Positions 36,901 through 46,487 are shown, counted from the first letter of the stretch. The stretch is DNA of 64,000 nucleotides from Anaerocolumna xylanovorans DSM 12503 (GCF_900143645.1 NZ_FRFD01000016.1:1-64000); one strand, 5' to 3'. A program made the numbers and translations. The notes: generated from the sequence alone by a model not told the origin.

Positions 36901-39900
36901 GCATAGCAGTTTTGCACTGTGCTGCTGCCGGTGGCACTTCCCGCCACGCCGCCAACATAGCTTGCACCGCTGACAGTACCGGTGGCATAACAGTTCTGCA
37001 CCATGCCATTGCCGTCAACAATGCCTGCCACACCGCCGATATCGTTGCCTGTGCCGCTGACCGCGCCGGCAATACTCGCCCCTACAATACCAAGATTTTG
37101 CACTGTACCGCCCTTTACACAGCCAAACAGTCCAGTACAGGTTCCTGTTCCTTTTATATATAACCCGGTGATAACCTTGCCGTCACCTTCAAAAATCCCC
37201 TTGAAAGCATTGGTGAAGTCAGCCCCAATGGGTATCCATCCTTCGCCGCTCTGGTAAGCAGACAGGTCGATATTGGCAGTGAGCTTATAATATTTTCCTG
37301 CTTCCGCATAAGGGGCCGTCCCTGTGTTCACCAGCTCCGCCAGCTTTGCAAGCTGCGCGTCGGTGGTGATTTCATAGGGGCTGCCGCTTGTGCCGCCGCC
37401 CGCAAAACATTGCCCACTGATATGATAAGGCAGCGTCTCGTCCTGTCCAGGCAGGACAGTGTTCCCGGTGCTGTCCATGAGGATGGGCCGCTTGCCTTCC
37501 GTGTAACTCCACGGGCTGGTTTCCAAAGCTTCGGGAAAGCCCGCCGGTGTTTTCAGAACATCGGCATCCTTGGATTCACCATCCATGCCATTTGCATCAT
37601 CAATAACGGCCCTGGGAACATTATCCACCATAACCGTTATGCCGCCAAAGGCCATATTATCGGAGGAAATGCCATTTGCCGTAACAACACCCGCTATTCG
37701 TCCGACACTGCCGTCACCGCTGACGCTGGGATTGAGAGCAGCGCAGTTTTTTACCGTACCGGCAGGATTAACAACGCCCACCACGCCGCCGACTCTAATG
37801 CCTCCGGTAACCGCCCCCGCGGCATAGCAGCTTTCCACTGCACCACCGTTATATACATAGCCTGCCACACCGCCGATTTCGTCACTTGTACCGCTGACCG
37901 CTCCGGTGCTATAGCAGTTTTGCACCTTCGCGCCAGGTCCGTCAACGGCGCCCGCCACGCCGCCGATACAGCGGGCAGCGTCTACTGCAGCTGTGGTATA
38001 ACAGTTTTCCACAATGCCCGCTCCATATACATATCCTGCCATACCGCCCACACATTGCCGGCCGGTAACCGAACCGACAGCATAGCAGTTTTGCACTCTG
38101 CTGTTAGATTTAACAACACCTGCCACGCCGCCGACATCGTCATTGCCGGTAACCGAGCCGGTAACATAGCAATTTTGCACCCTGCTGTTATTATATATAT
38201 ATCCCGCCACACCGCCGACATTGTCAAAACCGGTGATATCTGCACCCACCACACCAAGGTTTTGCACGCTGCCGCCGTACAGGGAGCCAAACAGGCCCGT
38301 GCTGTCGTAGTGGTCCCCGGCTGTCGTCTTGATATACAGACCGGTAATTTTATGGCCGTTGCCGTTAAAATTCCCCTCGAAGGTATTAAAATCACCATAT
38401 CCAATGGGCACCCAGCCCCTGCCGCCGTTAAATGCAGTATTGGCAGCGTTATAACCGGACAAATCAATATCCGCGGTAAGGTTATAATATATTCCCGCAC
38501 CGCCATAAGTCGGATTGGCCGCCAGATCGTTCACCAGTTCCGCCAGCTTCGCCAGTTGGGCGGCAGTCGAAATCTGATAAGGGTTTTCCTGGGTGCCCTC
38601 CCCCCGGAAATTGAGATTGCCGCCGTCCACAATATGGACGGGCATTTCCACCGGTATGCCAAAAAGACCGGGCAGACTGTCTGCTGCAATTGTCCAGACA
38701 GAGGTGTCCCAATCCCCGGTAAATCCGGACGAGGCCGTCCAAAAATTTTCCGCTTTGATTTCTACCGGGTTCTTGTCCAAGCCATCCTTGCCGGTTGTGC
38801 TGCTGGCGGTGGTCTGCGCTACACCGCTTACCGACACCGTCATGCCGCCAAATGCTGCATTACCGGAAAATGTGCCGCTGCCTTGAAACCCTATTACACG
38901 CCCAATGGTTGTGTCGGATGCTGCCGTTACGCTGTGGTTCAGTCCGGCGCAGTTTTTCACTGTGCCCCCGTCAACACAGCCCGCCACACCGCCGGCATAA
39001 CCTGATCCGCCAACAATACCGGTGGCATAGCAATTTTGCACCGTACTGTTTCCATAGGCCGCACCCGCTATACCGCCGGCATAGCTTTCACCGTTGACAG
39101 TACTGGTGGTATAGCAGTTTTGCACCGTACTGCTGCCGTAAGCAGCGCCTGCCATACCTCCGGCATAGCCTTCACCGCTGACAATACCGGTGACGTAGCA
39201 GTTTTGCACCGTACTGCCGGCATCAATTGAGCCCGCCACACCTCCGGTATAACCGCCTCCGGTAATATTCACATCCGCAATACCAAGGTTTTGCACTGTA
39301 CCACCATCCACATAGCCAAACAGTCCGGTGCCGCCGTAATGGTTACCGGCTGTCGTTTCGATATACAGTCCGGTAATTTTATATCCGCCGCCGTCAAAGA
39401 TTTCCCGGAAAGGCCTGTCATAATTATATCCTATGGGCGTCCAGCCCTTACCGTCGTTCCAGTTCCTGCCGTAGGCCGAAAGGTCAATATCATTCTGAAG
39501 TATCAGTGTTACTTTGCCGCTTTCATCGTTAAACAAAAAGCTTTTCAGCCGTCCGAGATTAACCAGTACGGCAATTTCGGCAAGCTGGTCCGCAGTGGTA
39601 ATTTCAAGCGAGTCATCACCTGTTCCGCCGACTGCCATGCTAAACAGGGTCATATGGGCTGCCGTCACCGGGATATACACCGTGATGTGCGGTGCTTTTA
39701 CGCCGTCCCCAAGGGCATACCCTTCTCCCGGCTGCGCAGTAAACACATACAGCCCCTTGACAGGAGATTCCATGTCATAGTCGTGGTCGGCCTCCCATGT
39801 TATGGGGATTTGAGCGGCTTCGCCCTCCACTGTACCGGCAAGCGTTGCGGGAAAAATCGGCTCGGTGGTGTTCTGCCAGCGAATGTTGTCGGCCAGTTCA

Positions 39901-40448
39901 TCAAAGGAGGTAATGTTCCCTTTCATTTCACCCACCGTCACGATGATGGATGGCGGCTCGGCATCGACCGTAAATCCCGCGATTTCGGCGGTGAATATGT
40001 AAATTCCTGCTTTTTCACCGTCATAATTCGGTGAATCAGCCCATGTCACAGGCACGGTTATTTCCACCGCCCCGACAGCGGGTTCTTCCTGAAGCTTATT
40101 TTCATCAGGCACAGAATCTGGCTGCCCATCCTCTAAGAGCAGTTCTTCCTTATCCCCCTGCTGTTCCGGTTCACCTGGTTCTCCTATTGGTTCTTCCTTT
40201 TCATAATTATCAGTATCCGTCACAAGGTGCACCATAGCCGTCAGTTTTTTCGGTAAATTCAAATCCTCTAAGTCCGTACCAAGAGGTACCGTTCTCTTTG
40301 CCTCCTCCAGTCCCCCAAATGAGATAATCTTAGCACTTGTACCGGGAAGGATGTCCTCCGCTGCTGCCGAAGTGGGCATGAGTCCCAGCACCATGACAGC
40401 AGACAGCACTATTGCGAAAAATCGCTGGTATGGTTTGTGTTGATTCAT
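33930..40448 (-). CDS. giant GLUG-repeat, SLH-domain surface protein
   Basis: 2172 residues. Signal peptide (about 1-30, ending SAAAE), Ig-like linkers, then three large blocks of GLUG repeats (GGVAGxxxGSTVQNCYATG type) with the unit TADIDLSGY, MBG-type Ig domains (near residue 1500-1700), three SLH motifs (FTDISTHWAKESIDYV and two more, about 1890-2070) for binding secondary wall polymer, and choline-binding-like repeats (GWQTVNGVKYCFESDG). The last repeat breaks off into unrelated sequence after GVKENN, suggesting a frameshift or truncation. Its role in the skin element is unknown; it is most likely an adhesin or S-layer partner. Confidence 0.88.
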   Translation of the reverse strand: MNQHKPYQRFFAIVLSAVMVLGLMPTSAAAEDILPGTSAKIISFGGLEEAKRTVPLGTDLEDLNLPKKLTAMVHLVTDTDNYEKEEPIGEPGEPEQQGDKEELLLEDGQPDSVPDENKLQEEPAVGAVEITVPVTWADSPNYDGEKAGIYIFTAEIAGFTVDAEPPSIIVTVGEMKGNITSFDELADNIRWQNTTEPIFPATLAGTVEGEAAQIPITWEADHDYDMESPVKGLYVFTAQPGEGYALGDGVKAPHITVYIPVTAAHMTLFSMAVGGTGDDSLEITTADQLAEIAVLVNLGRLKSFLFNDESGKVTLILQNDIDLSAYGRNWNDGKGWTPIGYNYDRPFREIFDGGGYKITGLYIETTAGNHYGGTGLFGYVDGGTVQNLGIADVNITGGGYTGGVAGSIDAGSTVQNCYVTGIVSGEGYAGGMAGAAYGSSTVQNCYTTSTVNGESYAGGIAGAAYGNSTVQNCYATGIVGGSGYAGGVAGCVDGGTVKNCAGLNHSVTAASDTTIGRVIGFQGSGTFSGNAAFGGMTVSVSGVAQTTASSTTGKDGLDKNPVEIKAENFWTASSGFTGDWDTSVWTIAADSLPGLFGIPVEMPVHIVDGGNLNFRGEGTQENPYQISTAAQLAKLAELVNDLAANPTYGGAGIYYNLTADIDLSGYNAANTAFNGGRGWVPIGYGDFNTFEGNFNGNGHKITGLYIKTTAGDHYDSTGLFGSLYGGSVQNLGVVGADITGFDNVGGVAGYIYNNSRVQNCYVTGSVTGNDDVGGVAGVVKSNSRVQNCYAVGSVTGRQCVGGMAGYVYGAGIVENCYTTAAVDAARCIGGVAGAVDGPGAKVQNCYSTGAVSGTSDEIGGVAGYVYNGGAVESCYAAGAVTGGIRVGGVVGVVNPAGTVKNCAALNPSVSGDGSVGRIAGVVTANGISSDNMAFGGITVMVDNVPRAVIDDANGMDGESKDADVLKTPAGFPEALETSPWSYTEGKRPILMDSTGNTVLPGQDETLPYHISGQCFAGGGTSGSPYEITTDAQLAKLAELVNTGTAPYAEAGKYYKLTANIDLSAYQSGEGWIPIGADFTNAFKGIFEGDGKVITGLYIKGTGTCTGLFGCVKGGTVQNLGIVGASIAGAVSGTGNDIGGVAGIVDGNGMVQNCYATGTVSGASYVGGVAGSATGSSTVQNCYASGAVSGTGNYVGGVAGSVDGSSTVQNCYATDTVSGASYVGGVAGSADGGSTVKNSVGLNPSVSGVSNVGRVVGNNNGSTLLNNYAFSGMSGGSAKTLTGLDGEDLTIAQANTAAFWTDASNWDLSSWDAASIWTITDNKLPLLQKVEGTQSGGGLYLTERDISKATATVNGSYTYTGSEIIPQLFVTFDGETLAEGVDYTMSCSSNINAGTALVTLTGRGNFKGIKNVNFTIGKKMPAKDNLEFDLTPVVYNGSERMVSIIKKDGVTGLGNITVKYSGGISAPVNAGEYAVTVDIAEGINYKAVSGLSLGTYTIEKKQVIVRADDKVVKAGEPLPAATVSYTGFIGTDSKDNALADEAIAEYDAASTSAAGTSPVKIAANAVLNDTVGANYTLVYQNGTLTVTGEEIFTIGAKAEANGSISPSGAVQVAKGESQTFTITPDSGYQISSVTVDGVDKGITSSYTFSAVSANHTISAVFISSRDDGSNDGDSSAIIALAKKLDQPTIASVSAKARISGGRTVMVITDDMVQTAIEKAQLEAKIKGTVTNGIGVEISVTAPGAAGFTLVTERAALNRLVKEARMFEVSGLPVTVKFDLTALKKIQGQSDSDITISASPVTAGGLRSAFDIKITSTRKGKPVGITSLGNGSVIIGIAATPGKGEYSGCFYGAAMGKDRKISRIANSVYDGNSGCVIFTTNQIQVYGVGYKALSAKFTDISTHWAKESIDYVAGRGLISGTSDTTFSPDAAMTRGMLVTALGRLAGGDVSGYKTSSFTDVAADKYYSPYIEWAYRKGIVQDGGNSRFAPDGAVTREEVAVIMANFAGVTGCTLPVAREASAYADDLNIGNSCKTAVKAMQQAGIMTGGRGNKFNPKSSATRGEVSAMLHRYVKLAITPDTAKGWALNDAGQYLCYKDGKALTGWQTVNGVKYCFESDGTLQTGWVKDGENWRFYYGNKVLISWWNIGVKENNKLLLALLNEGAGAGTKSYRKIP

Positions 40449-40839
40449 ATACGTCTTCTCCTTAATTCAAGTCAATTGCTATGGCAGACCAACAGCAAAT
40501 CTATATTCCAGGATTTGCCAACCGGTGCAGCACAGTTCATTGACAATAAGTTCTATAAAGTGCATATTTATAATATTGGAAAATACACACTATTATAGAA
40601 TACTGTCGAATTACAGAAAAATCAATAGTTAATAGGGGGGATATTGGTGATTTTACACAGAATTAAAATATTCCAATGCTATAAGGTCCTAATTAGTACT
40701 CTCTTCAATAAGAACCCAGTAATAAAGCCGCTATATATAAGTATCCCCTAATATTTCATCCTTTCTGCCATGGATAAAATATTGGGGGAATAAGTGCAAA
40801 CCTGTTATATTTTTACTTTCCTTACCATCAGTAATATAT
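40449..40839. other. intergenic region between surface protein and sulfur genes
   Basis: About 390 bases. It holds the hairpin at 40744-40789 and must hold the promoter for the surface protein, but no -35/-10 pair stands out. No gene is seen. Confidence 0.5.
40744..40789 (-). terminator. strong hairpin after the sulfite reductase gene
   Basis: TCCCC, AATATTT and ATCC on one side pair with GGAT, AAATATT and GGGGA on the other, with two single-base mismatches. It lies about 50 bases past the sulfur operon's last stop. There is no clean T run, so termination is likely but less certain. Confidence 0.55.
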
Positions 40840-41700
40840 TCAGCCGCGATACGCCGCCTTTATTTCTGACTTGAATGTATCCCAACCCACCCTGTCGATG
40901 GCTACACGGAAGCGCTCACTGGGTTTAGCATATTTATCGAAAAACACCAAAGCCGCATCAGCCACCCGGAAAAGAGTTTCCTTGTCGTGGATAATGGGCA
41001 GAACCTGCTCTCCTCTGGCAATCAGATTACCGAAAGTACCGCCGAAAGAAAGAAGATAGCCCGGTTCACTCTTCCACGCATGAAAGGGACAGGACTTGGC
41101 ACACCGTCCGCAGTTGTTGCATTTGCCTTTGTCAAGCAGAATCTCATTGTCTGTTTGAGTGATGGCTCCCTCTCTGCAGGCTTTGGTGCACACGCCGCAG
41201 AGTGTGCAGGCATCTGGGATCCATTCAACCGTATAGCCGCCTTTGACACCAAGATCATTCTCCTCGGCTTTAAGGCAGTTGTTCATACAGCCGGTAATCC
41301 CAAATTTGAACTTATGAGGCAGTTCCCGCCCAAAATACCGGTCAGAAATCTCTGCTGCCAGGGCATAGGTGTCAATGCAGCCCGAAGGACAGATTTTGCT
41401 GCCCTGACAGGCCGTGACCGTGCGCACCCGGGGCCCGCACACGCTGGTGTTTACGCCTCCCGATTCCAGTTCCGCCTTGACTGCTTCCACATCTTCCAGC
41501 CTGATGAAGGGAATCTCCACTCCCTGTCTGGAAGTAAGATGCACATACCCGTCACCATACTTTTTACTTATTTCGGAAATTGTTAAAAGCTGTTCGGCGT
41601 TTAAGTTTCCGCCTACCACTTTTAACCGCAGGGAAAAACGGTTCTTCTGTACCTGACGCATAAATCCCCCATCTTTCAGCGCTTTATAATCAACAGCCAT
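40840..41700 (-). CDS. small siroheme sulfite reductase with ferredoxin insert
   Basis: 286 residues. Reduces sulfite to sulfide. The siroheme-[4Fe-4S] site is CxxxxxC (ACQGSKIC) with CMNNC, plus an inserted pair of ferredoxin clusters (CTLCGVCTKAC and CNNCGRCAKSC). The layout is that of small single-polypeptide sulfite reductases such as AsrC or the low-molecular-weight type, not the CysI of enterics. It is the last gene of the apr-cysD-cysN run and would complete assimilation. Siroheme biosynthesis genes are not in this window. Confidence 0.82.
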   Translation of the reverse strand: MAVDYKALKDGGFMRQVQKNRFSLRLKVVGGNLNAEQLLTISEISKKYGDGYVHLTSRQGVEIPFIRLEDVEAVKAELESGGVNTSVCGPRVRTVTACQGSKICPSGCIDTYALAAEISDRYFGRELPHKFKFGITGCMNNCLKAEENDLGVKGGYTVEWIPDACTLCGVCTKACREGAITQTDNEILLDKGKCNNCGRCAKSCPFHAWKSEPGYLLSFGGTFGNLIARGEQVLPIIHDKETLFRVADAALVFFDKYAKPSERFRVAIDRVGWDTFKSEIKAAYRG

Positions 41701-41750
41701 ATAAAATCACCTCTTTCTTATGCTGTAATAATTGCTTAAGCCAAACCCTT

Positions 41751-43376
41751 TTATAAATCTTCCATAGCCTCTGCCTCACGCTTCTTCTCCCAAATCATCA
41801 CCTTATGGTATTTTCCAAAATCCCGGGGTGCATCCACTTCGATGCCGCTTGCGTCCAGCAGGGGATATCGGGATTCACGCGGGCCAAATCCGATAAATAT
41901 GCCATCACGAATGTTGGCAAAATCTGAATCAGACACCAAATCAAAATCAAAAGGATAGTTAAAACCTTCACCACGCAGAGGCAGTGTATCACCCTTTGCA
42001 TATGCGGCCGGTGAAGGACTGTGCCGTAAAATAGTATGGATATCCGGATGATAGTAAAATTGGTCAAACAGATTGATTTGCAGCTTACCGGAACCATCGC
42101 TTAAGAAAACACTGTCCTGCTTTTGCTCATCAGTGGTCTCAATGACACCGCAAGCTGCCGTGGCGTGGCTTACCCGGTCAATTAAAATCAACTCGCCCAG
42201 AGTCTTATGCAGACGGAATTCATCCAGTATCGCCGGTTCAGAAAGCACGATCTCGCATCGGACTATTTCATTTTTTACAATTGAATCGGCAGGAAGGAGC
42301 GTTCCATCGTTTACATCCACCTTGTGACTAATACCCGTAACAATGGCGGGGAGAAGCTTTGTCCCCAGCTTGATCCAGTATTCCTTTCCCGGAACCAGCC
42401 TTTGATCATCCATCCAAAGCAGCGTTGCCGAAAAAGCTTTCGCGATTTTTAGTTCAGTGTTCCGGGTCAGTACACAACCGCGGGAAACATCCACTTCGCG
42501 GTCCAGCTGAATGGTTGCAGGCTGCCCCAATACCGCACTCTCTGCTTCTTTGTCCCCAATGTGAATCGACTTGACCAGTGCAATTTCACCGCTGGGCAGG
42601 GCGGTCACCATATCGCAGACAGCAACTTTTCCAGCCTCAATCTGTCCCTGAAAGCCGCGAAAACTGTGGTCGGGGCGGCAAACTCTCTGTACCGGCATAT
42701 AGAAGCCGGTTTCAGGTACATTCCCCGAAACATCCACCGTTTCCAGATGCGCTAAAAGAGTATCCCCTTGATACCATGGCATTTTATCGGAATACCAAGT
42801 GACATTATCGCCCTCGGTGGCTGAAACAGGGATTATAACAGCGTCTTGCAGTCCCAGTTCTGCCTTTAGCATCCCGATGTCTCCGGAAATCTTGGCAAAA
42901 CGTTTTTGATCATATCCAATTAAGTCCATTTTATTTACTGCAAATACAAAATAGCGGATACCCATCAGGGCGCAAATCCGGGCATGGCGGCGGGTTTGCA
43001 CCAGCACGCCCAAAGAGGCGTCCACTAAAATCACCGCCAGATCGGCAAAGGATGCCCCAACTGCCATGTTCCTGGTATATTCTTCATGACCGGGGGTATC
43101 TGCTACAATAAAACTGCGCCGGTCTGTGGTAAAGTAGCGGTAAGCCACATCAATTGTGATTCCCTGCTCACGCTCAGCCATCAGGCCGTCTAACAACAGG
43201 GAATAGTCTATTGCCCCACCCCGGCTGCCCACTTGACTGTCCAGAATCAATGCCTGCTCCTGGTCGGCATACAGAAGCTTGGAATCGTATAAAATATGGC
43301 CAATCAAGGTGGATTTTCCGTCATCCACGCTGCCGCAGGTGATAAATTTTAATAGTCCGTTTTCTGCATTGCTCAT
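41751..43376 (-). CDS. cysN: sulfate adenylyltransferase large subunit
   Basis: 541 residues. GTPase motifs GSVDDGKSTLIGHI, DTPGHEEYTRNM and NKMD are clear. It uses GTP hydrolysis to drive ATP sulfurylase, which makes APS with CysD. The ATG overlaps the CysD stop (TAATG), a sign of coupling. After the elongation-factor-like barrels there is an unusual extension of about 90 residues (FGPRESRYPLLDASGIEVD near the end); it is not an APS kinase domain, since no kinase P-loop is present. Standard CysN is about 475 residues. Confidence 0.92.
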   Translation of the reverse strand: MSNAENGLLKFITCGSVDDGKSTLIGHILYDSKLLYADQEQALILDSQVGSRGGAIDYSLLLDGLMAEREQGITIDVAYRYFTTDRRSFIVADTPGHEEYTRNMAVGASFADLAVILVDASLGVLVQTRRHARICALMGIRYFVFAVNKMDLIGYDQKRFAKISGDIGMLKAELGLQDAVIIPVSATEGDNVTWYSDKMPWYQGDTLLAHLETVDVSGNVPETGFYMPVQRVCRPDHSFRGFQGQIEAGKVAVCDMVTALPSGEIALVKSIHIGDKEAESAVLGQPATIQLDREVDVSRGCVLTRNTELKIAKAFSATLLWMDDQRLVPGKEYWIKLGTKLLPAIVTGISHKVDVNDGTLLPADSIVKNEIVRCEIVLSEPAILDEFRLHKTLGELILIDRVSHATAACGVIETTDEQKQDSVFLSDGSGKLQINLFDQFYYHPDIHTILRHSPSPAAYAKGDTLPLRGEGFNYPFDFDLVSDSDFANIRDGIFIGFGPRESRYPLLDASGIEVDAPRDFGKYHKVMIWEKKREAEAMEDL

Positions 43377-44272
43377 TAAAAATATCCCTCCCGTTTGCGT
43401 CGTTCCATACTTCCTGCCGCTTCATTGTCAATTACCCGGCTGGTGCGCTCCGAGGTCACAGCAGCCAGTGTCTCGTTAATCACCTCATCCAGTGTGTCAG
43501 CCTCCGATTCTACTCCACCGGTGAGAGGATAGCAGCCCAGGGTGCGGAAACGGACCTTTTTCATCTCCGGTATCTCTCCTGGCTGCAGGCGCATCCGGTC
43601 ATCATCCACCATAATAATATTGCCGTCCCGGTATACCACAGGGCGTTCGGCAGCAAAATACAGCGGCACTATGTCTATATTTTCACGGCGGATATATTGC
43701 CAAATATCTTTTTCCGTCCAGTTGGAAATAGGAAATACCCGCATACTCTCACCTTTGTTGATTCGGGTGTTATAAAGTTTCCACATTTCAGGCCGTTGAT
43801 TTTTGGGATCCCATGCGTGATGTTCATTGCGGAAAGAAAAAATCCTCTCTTTGGCACGGGATTTCTCTTCATCACGCCGTCCGCCGCCAAAGGCCGCCGT
43901 AAATTGATATTTGGTCAGCGCGTCTTTGAGTGCCTGTGTCTTCATGATATCGGTATAGGCCGCACCATTATCAAAGGGGTTAATCCCCGAAGCGATAGCA
44001 TCTTCATTGCGGTGGACCAGCATATTAATGCCCAGTTCTTTTGCCCGTCTGTCCCGGAACTCAATCATCTCGTGAAACTTCCAGCTTGTGTCGATATGCA
44101 GAAAAGGAAACGGCGGTTTTTCGGGATAAAAAGCTTTCATGGCCAGATGGAGCATGACTGATGAATCCTTACCGATGGAATATAACATGACCGGACGCTC
44201 GCACTCGGCGGCTACCTCCCGGAAAATGTAGATGGCCTCAGCCTCCAGTTTATCTAAATGTGTCAGCGACAT
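43376..44272 (-). CDS. cysD: sulfate adenylyltransferase small subunit
   Basis: 298 residues from ATG 44272, with AGGAG spaced 8 bases; an upstream GTG at 44281 is less favoured. PP-loop SIGKDSSVMLHLA binds ATP; HIDTSWKF and FGGGRRDEEKSRAKERIFS are CysD signatures. It carries the catalytic site forming APS from sulfate and ATP. Coupled to cysN downstream. Confidence 0.94.
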   Translation of the reverse strand: MSLTHLDKLEAEAIYIFREVAAECERPVMLYSIGKDSSVMLHLAMKAFYPEKPPFPFLHIDTSWKFHEMIEFRDRRAKELGINMLVHRNEDAIASGINPFDNGAAYTDIMKTQALKDALTKYQFTAAFGGGRRDEEKSRAKERIFSFRNEHHAWDPKNQRPEMWKLYNTRINKGESMRVFPISNWTEKDIWQYIRRENIDIVPLYFAAERPVVYRDGNIIMVDDDRMRLQPGEIPEMKKVRFRTLGCYPLTGGVESEADTLDEVINETLAAVTSERTSRVIDNEAAGSMERRKREGYF

Positions 44273-44283
44273 ATGATTCACTC

Positions 44284-44598
44284 CTAATATTTATTTGGAT
44301 CACGGCTGTCTACCGTAAGTATTTGGGTATCTCCGTCCGGCTTTGTGATTATCCAATGAAGCAGGGTGTTTTCCCGACCGACAGTTAGTTTTCCGCCCAG
44401 GCCTCCCATATCCTCACCAAGGAACATGGCAATTGCCTGCACCGGACATTCTTTTACGCAGGAGGCGCAGCCCCAACAGCGCTCTATACGGGAAATACAG
44501 GCTTTCCCTTTATCATCCAGCTGTATTAGTGTACCCGGACAGCTTTTGGCACACTGACCGCAGCCGATACAAACATCTTGGGAAATCTCAATGCTCAT
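44284..44598 (-). CDS. aprB: APS reductase iron-sulfur subunit, AprB-like
   Basis: 104 residues with two [4Fe-4S] motifs: CIGCGQCAKSCPG and CWGCASCVKECPV. The C-terminal tail has the DSRDPNKY ending. AprB passes electrons to the flavin subunit. The start overlaps the end of the flavoprotein gene by 11 bases. AprAB is best known from dissimilatory sulfate reducers; in a run with CysDN and a small sulfite reductase it is more likely assimilatory here. Confidence 0.85.
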   Translation of the reverse strand: MSIEISQDVCIGCGQCAKSCPGTLIQLDDKGKACISRIERCWGCASCVKECPVQAIAMFLGEDMGGLGGKLTVGRENTLLHWIITKPDGDTQILTVDSRDPNKY

Positions 44599-46261
44599 AC
44601 TTTTCTCCCTCCTGCACCAGCGGCCGGAAAATCATATTCAGTTTTCCGTTTTCCAGCCGGGAATTTACATATAGCTCCCATTCGGCACTGCTCTCCTGGT
44701 AATCAATATGCTCAGCGAAGCTGTGCCAACGGGTTTCCTTACGGGCGGCCAGATGGGCAATAACCGATCGGCAGAGCGTAAGACGTTCCCGCAGTTCCAA
44801 TATGTAGACTAGTTCCTGCATCCCGGAAGCAAACAGAAAGTCGGATTGCCGCTCCAGCTTACGGATCTTATCATCGGCAATGCTAAGGGATTCCTCTGAA
44901 AAGCGGTAATGGGAGCCGATTCCGCCTGCATCCTTATCCATGACAGCCTGCATGGTTTCTTCCAGTTCATCTGTGCTGTGCTGGACCTCAGAAGAATCTA
45001 AAAAGCCCTCCAGCCAGCGCTTCTTTTCTTCGGCCTCGCTCATATTCAGCATAACTGTTTTATCATTCATATATCTGACCGCCGCTTTGGCTGCGATTTC
45101 ACCTTCCGCAAAGGCGCCTGTTACATATTTCTGCGGGCAGCCGCCGGCAACATCTCCTGCCGCAAACAGACCCCTGATTGTGGTTTCCCGGTTCACATCC
45201 ACCCAATAGCCGCTGGCGGTGTGTCCGCCGACAATATATGGCTCGGTGCCCTCAATTTCCACATTTTGCACCCGCGGTGTCTGCCCCCTTTCCAACCACT
45301 TAAGGGTTTGGCTGGGAGCCATATTAAGATAGGCTTTTTGTAAATCCTCATCCTGCTCTTTGGTAATGCCGACCGTCCGCAGATAGCAGGGACCGCGCCC
45401 CTCCAAGTTTTCCATCACTGTGCCATGCACCCGCTGGGAGGTGGTAATGCCATATTTCTGCTCATACACCTCGCCCAGCCCATTGATTTGCTTTGCACCT
45501 ACTCCCTGGGCCAGCGTACCTGTTGGGGCAATAGTATCCTTGCACCTTAGAGCAATAAAACGCATTTCAAAAGTGGTCATTTCCGCTCCTGCACGAATAC
45601 CCATGGCATACCCTGCACCTGTGTTAAAGGGAGGATACCACATCTTATGGCGGGAAAATCCGGGGTGATTGGGTTTATATAATCCTGCCGCACCACCGGT
45701 AGCGCAGAGTATAGCCTTGGCTGAAATCACATACAAAACAGGTTCATCCACGCCAATGGCATAAGCACCCTGAATTCGGCCGTCTTTGACGATATATTCG
45801 AACACATTTATCCTGTTCAGCACGGTAATTTGCGGCTGATCGGCCACGGCACCGGCTAAGATCGGCTTGATATTCTCTCCGTTGATTTTTATATTGCGGC
45901 TGCCCCGGGTAACATACTGCCCCTGTTCATCTTTCAGAATGGTCAGTCCCAAACGCTCCAGTTTGGCAACCGTGCGGTTCAGTCCCTCTGCCATGGTCCG
46001 CAGCAAATCATCCCGAACGATTCCCTCCGCATCCTTTCTGGCATAATCCACATAGTCCTTAGGAGTCTTTCCGGGAACTATATAGGCGTTAATGGCATTG
46101 ACTCCGGCGGCAAGGCAGCCGCTGCGTTTAATATTTGCTTTTTCTGCGATCAGCACCTCCCTGCCGGATACCTCGGCAAAGGTCAAGGCTGCGTAACATC
46201 CCGCCGTACCTCCGCCAATAATCAGAAAATCCGTGCTGAGTGCTTTGATTTGCAGTTTCAC
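44588..46261 (-). CDS. aprA: APS reductase flavoprotein subunit, AprA-like
   Basis: 557 residues from GTG 46261. FAD motif FLIIGGGTAGCYAAL near the N-terminus; GGHTASGYWVD and GLFAAGDVAGGCPQKYV complete the flavoprotein fold of the fumarate reductase/AprA family. APS is reduced to sulfite and AMP with its FAD. AAGTAGGTGATT lies just upstream. Divergent from the LacI-type regulator gene, with two operator-like sites in between. A general fumarate-reductase-like flavoprotein is the alternative; context favours APS reductase. Confidence 0.82.
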   Translation of the reverse strand: MKLQIKALSTDFLIIGGGTAGCYAALTFAEVSGREVLIAEKANIKRSGCLAAGVNAINAYIVPGKTPKDYVDYARKDAEGIVRDDLLRTMAEGLNRTVAKLERLGLTILKDEQGQYVTRGSRNIKINGENIKPILAGAVADQPQITVLNRINVFEYIVKDGRIQGAYAIGVDEPVLYVISAKAILCATGGAAGLYKPNHPGFSRHKMWYPPFNTGAGYAMGIRAGAEMTTFEMRFIALRCKDTIAPTGTLAQGVGAKQINGLGEVYEQKYGITTSQRVHGTVMENLEGRGPCYLRTVGITKEQDEDLQKAYLNMAPSQTLKWLERGQTPRVQNVEIEGTEPYIVGGHTASGYWVDVNRETTIRGLFAAGDVAGGCPQKYVTGAFAEGEIAAKAAVRYMNDKTVMLNMSEAEEKKRWLEGFLDSSEVQHSTDELEETMQAVMDKDAGGIGSHYRFSEESLSIADDKIRKLERQSDFLFASGMQELVYILELRERLTLCRSVIAHLAARKETRWHSFAEHIDYQESSAEWELYVNSRLENGKLNMIFRPLVQEGEKYEH

Positions 46262-46285
46262 ACAATCACCTACTTTGTATATTGA

Positions 46286-46448
46286 TTTAATATGATATCA
46301 ATTATTGTATATAGGAAATCCGAAAAAATCCAGAACTGATTGCGCAAACGTTACACAAGAAAACTCCCAAAATTAAAGCTCAAAACAACGCAAACGTTTT
46401 ACAATTTTTCACTTGAAATTTTTGCGGTAATATCATATCATATTAAAC
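46286..46448. promoter_or_regulatory. divergent control region of aprA and the LacI-type regulator
   Basis: Two sites share CGCAAACG: 46342-46354 (GCGCAAACGTTAC) and 46389-46402 (CGCAAACGTTTTAC). They resemble LacI-family operators. A near inverted pair of ATATGATATCA at 46291-46301 and ATCATATCATATTAAAC at 46432-46448 flanks them, close to each start. Probably the regulator's autoregulatory and operon control site. Confidence 0.6.
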
Positions 46449-46487
46449 ATATATATTTTATATAATTTTCTACGAGGAGGATCCGGT

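Noticed and set aside
37410..39005. 531-codon open frame on the plus strand opposite the GLUG protein
   Set aside because: It is a shadow of the repeats on the minus strand; its product is low-complexity and no ribosome binding site is seen.
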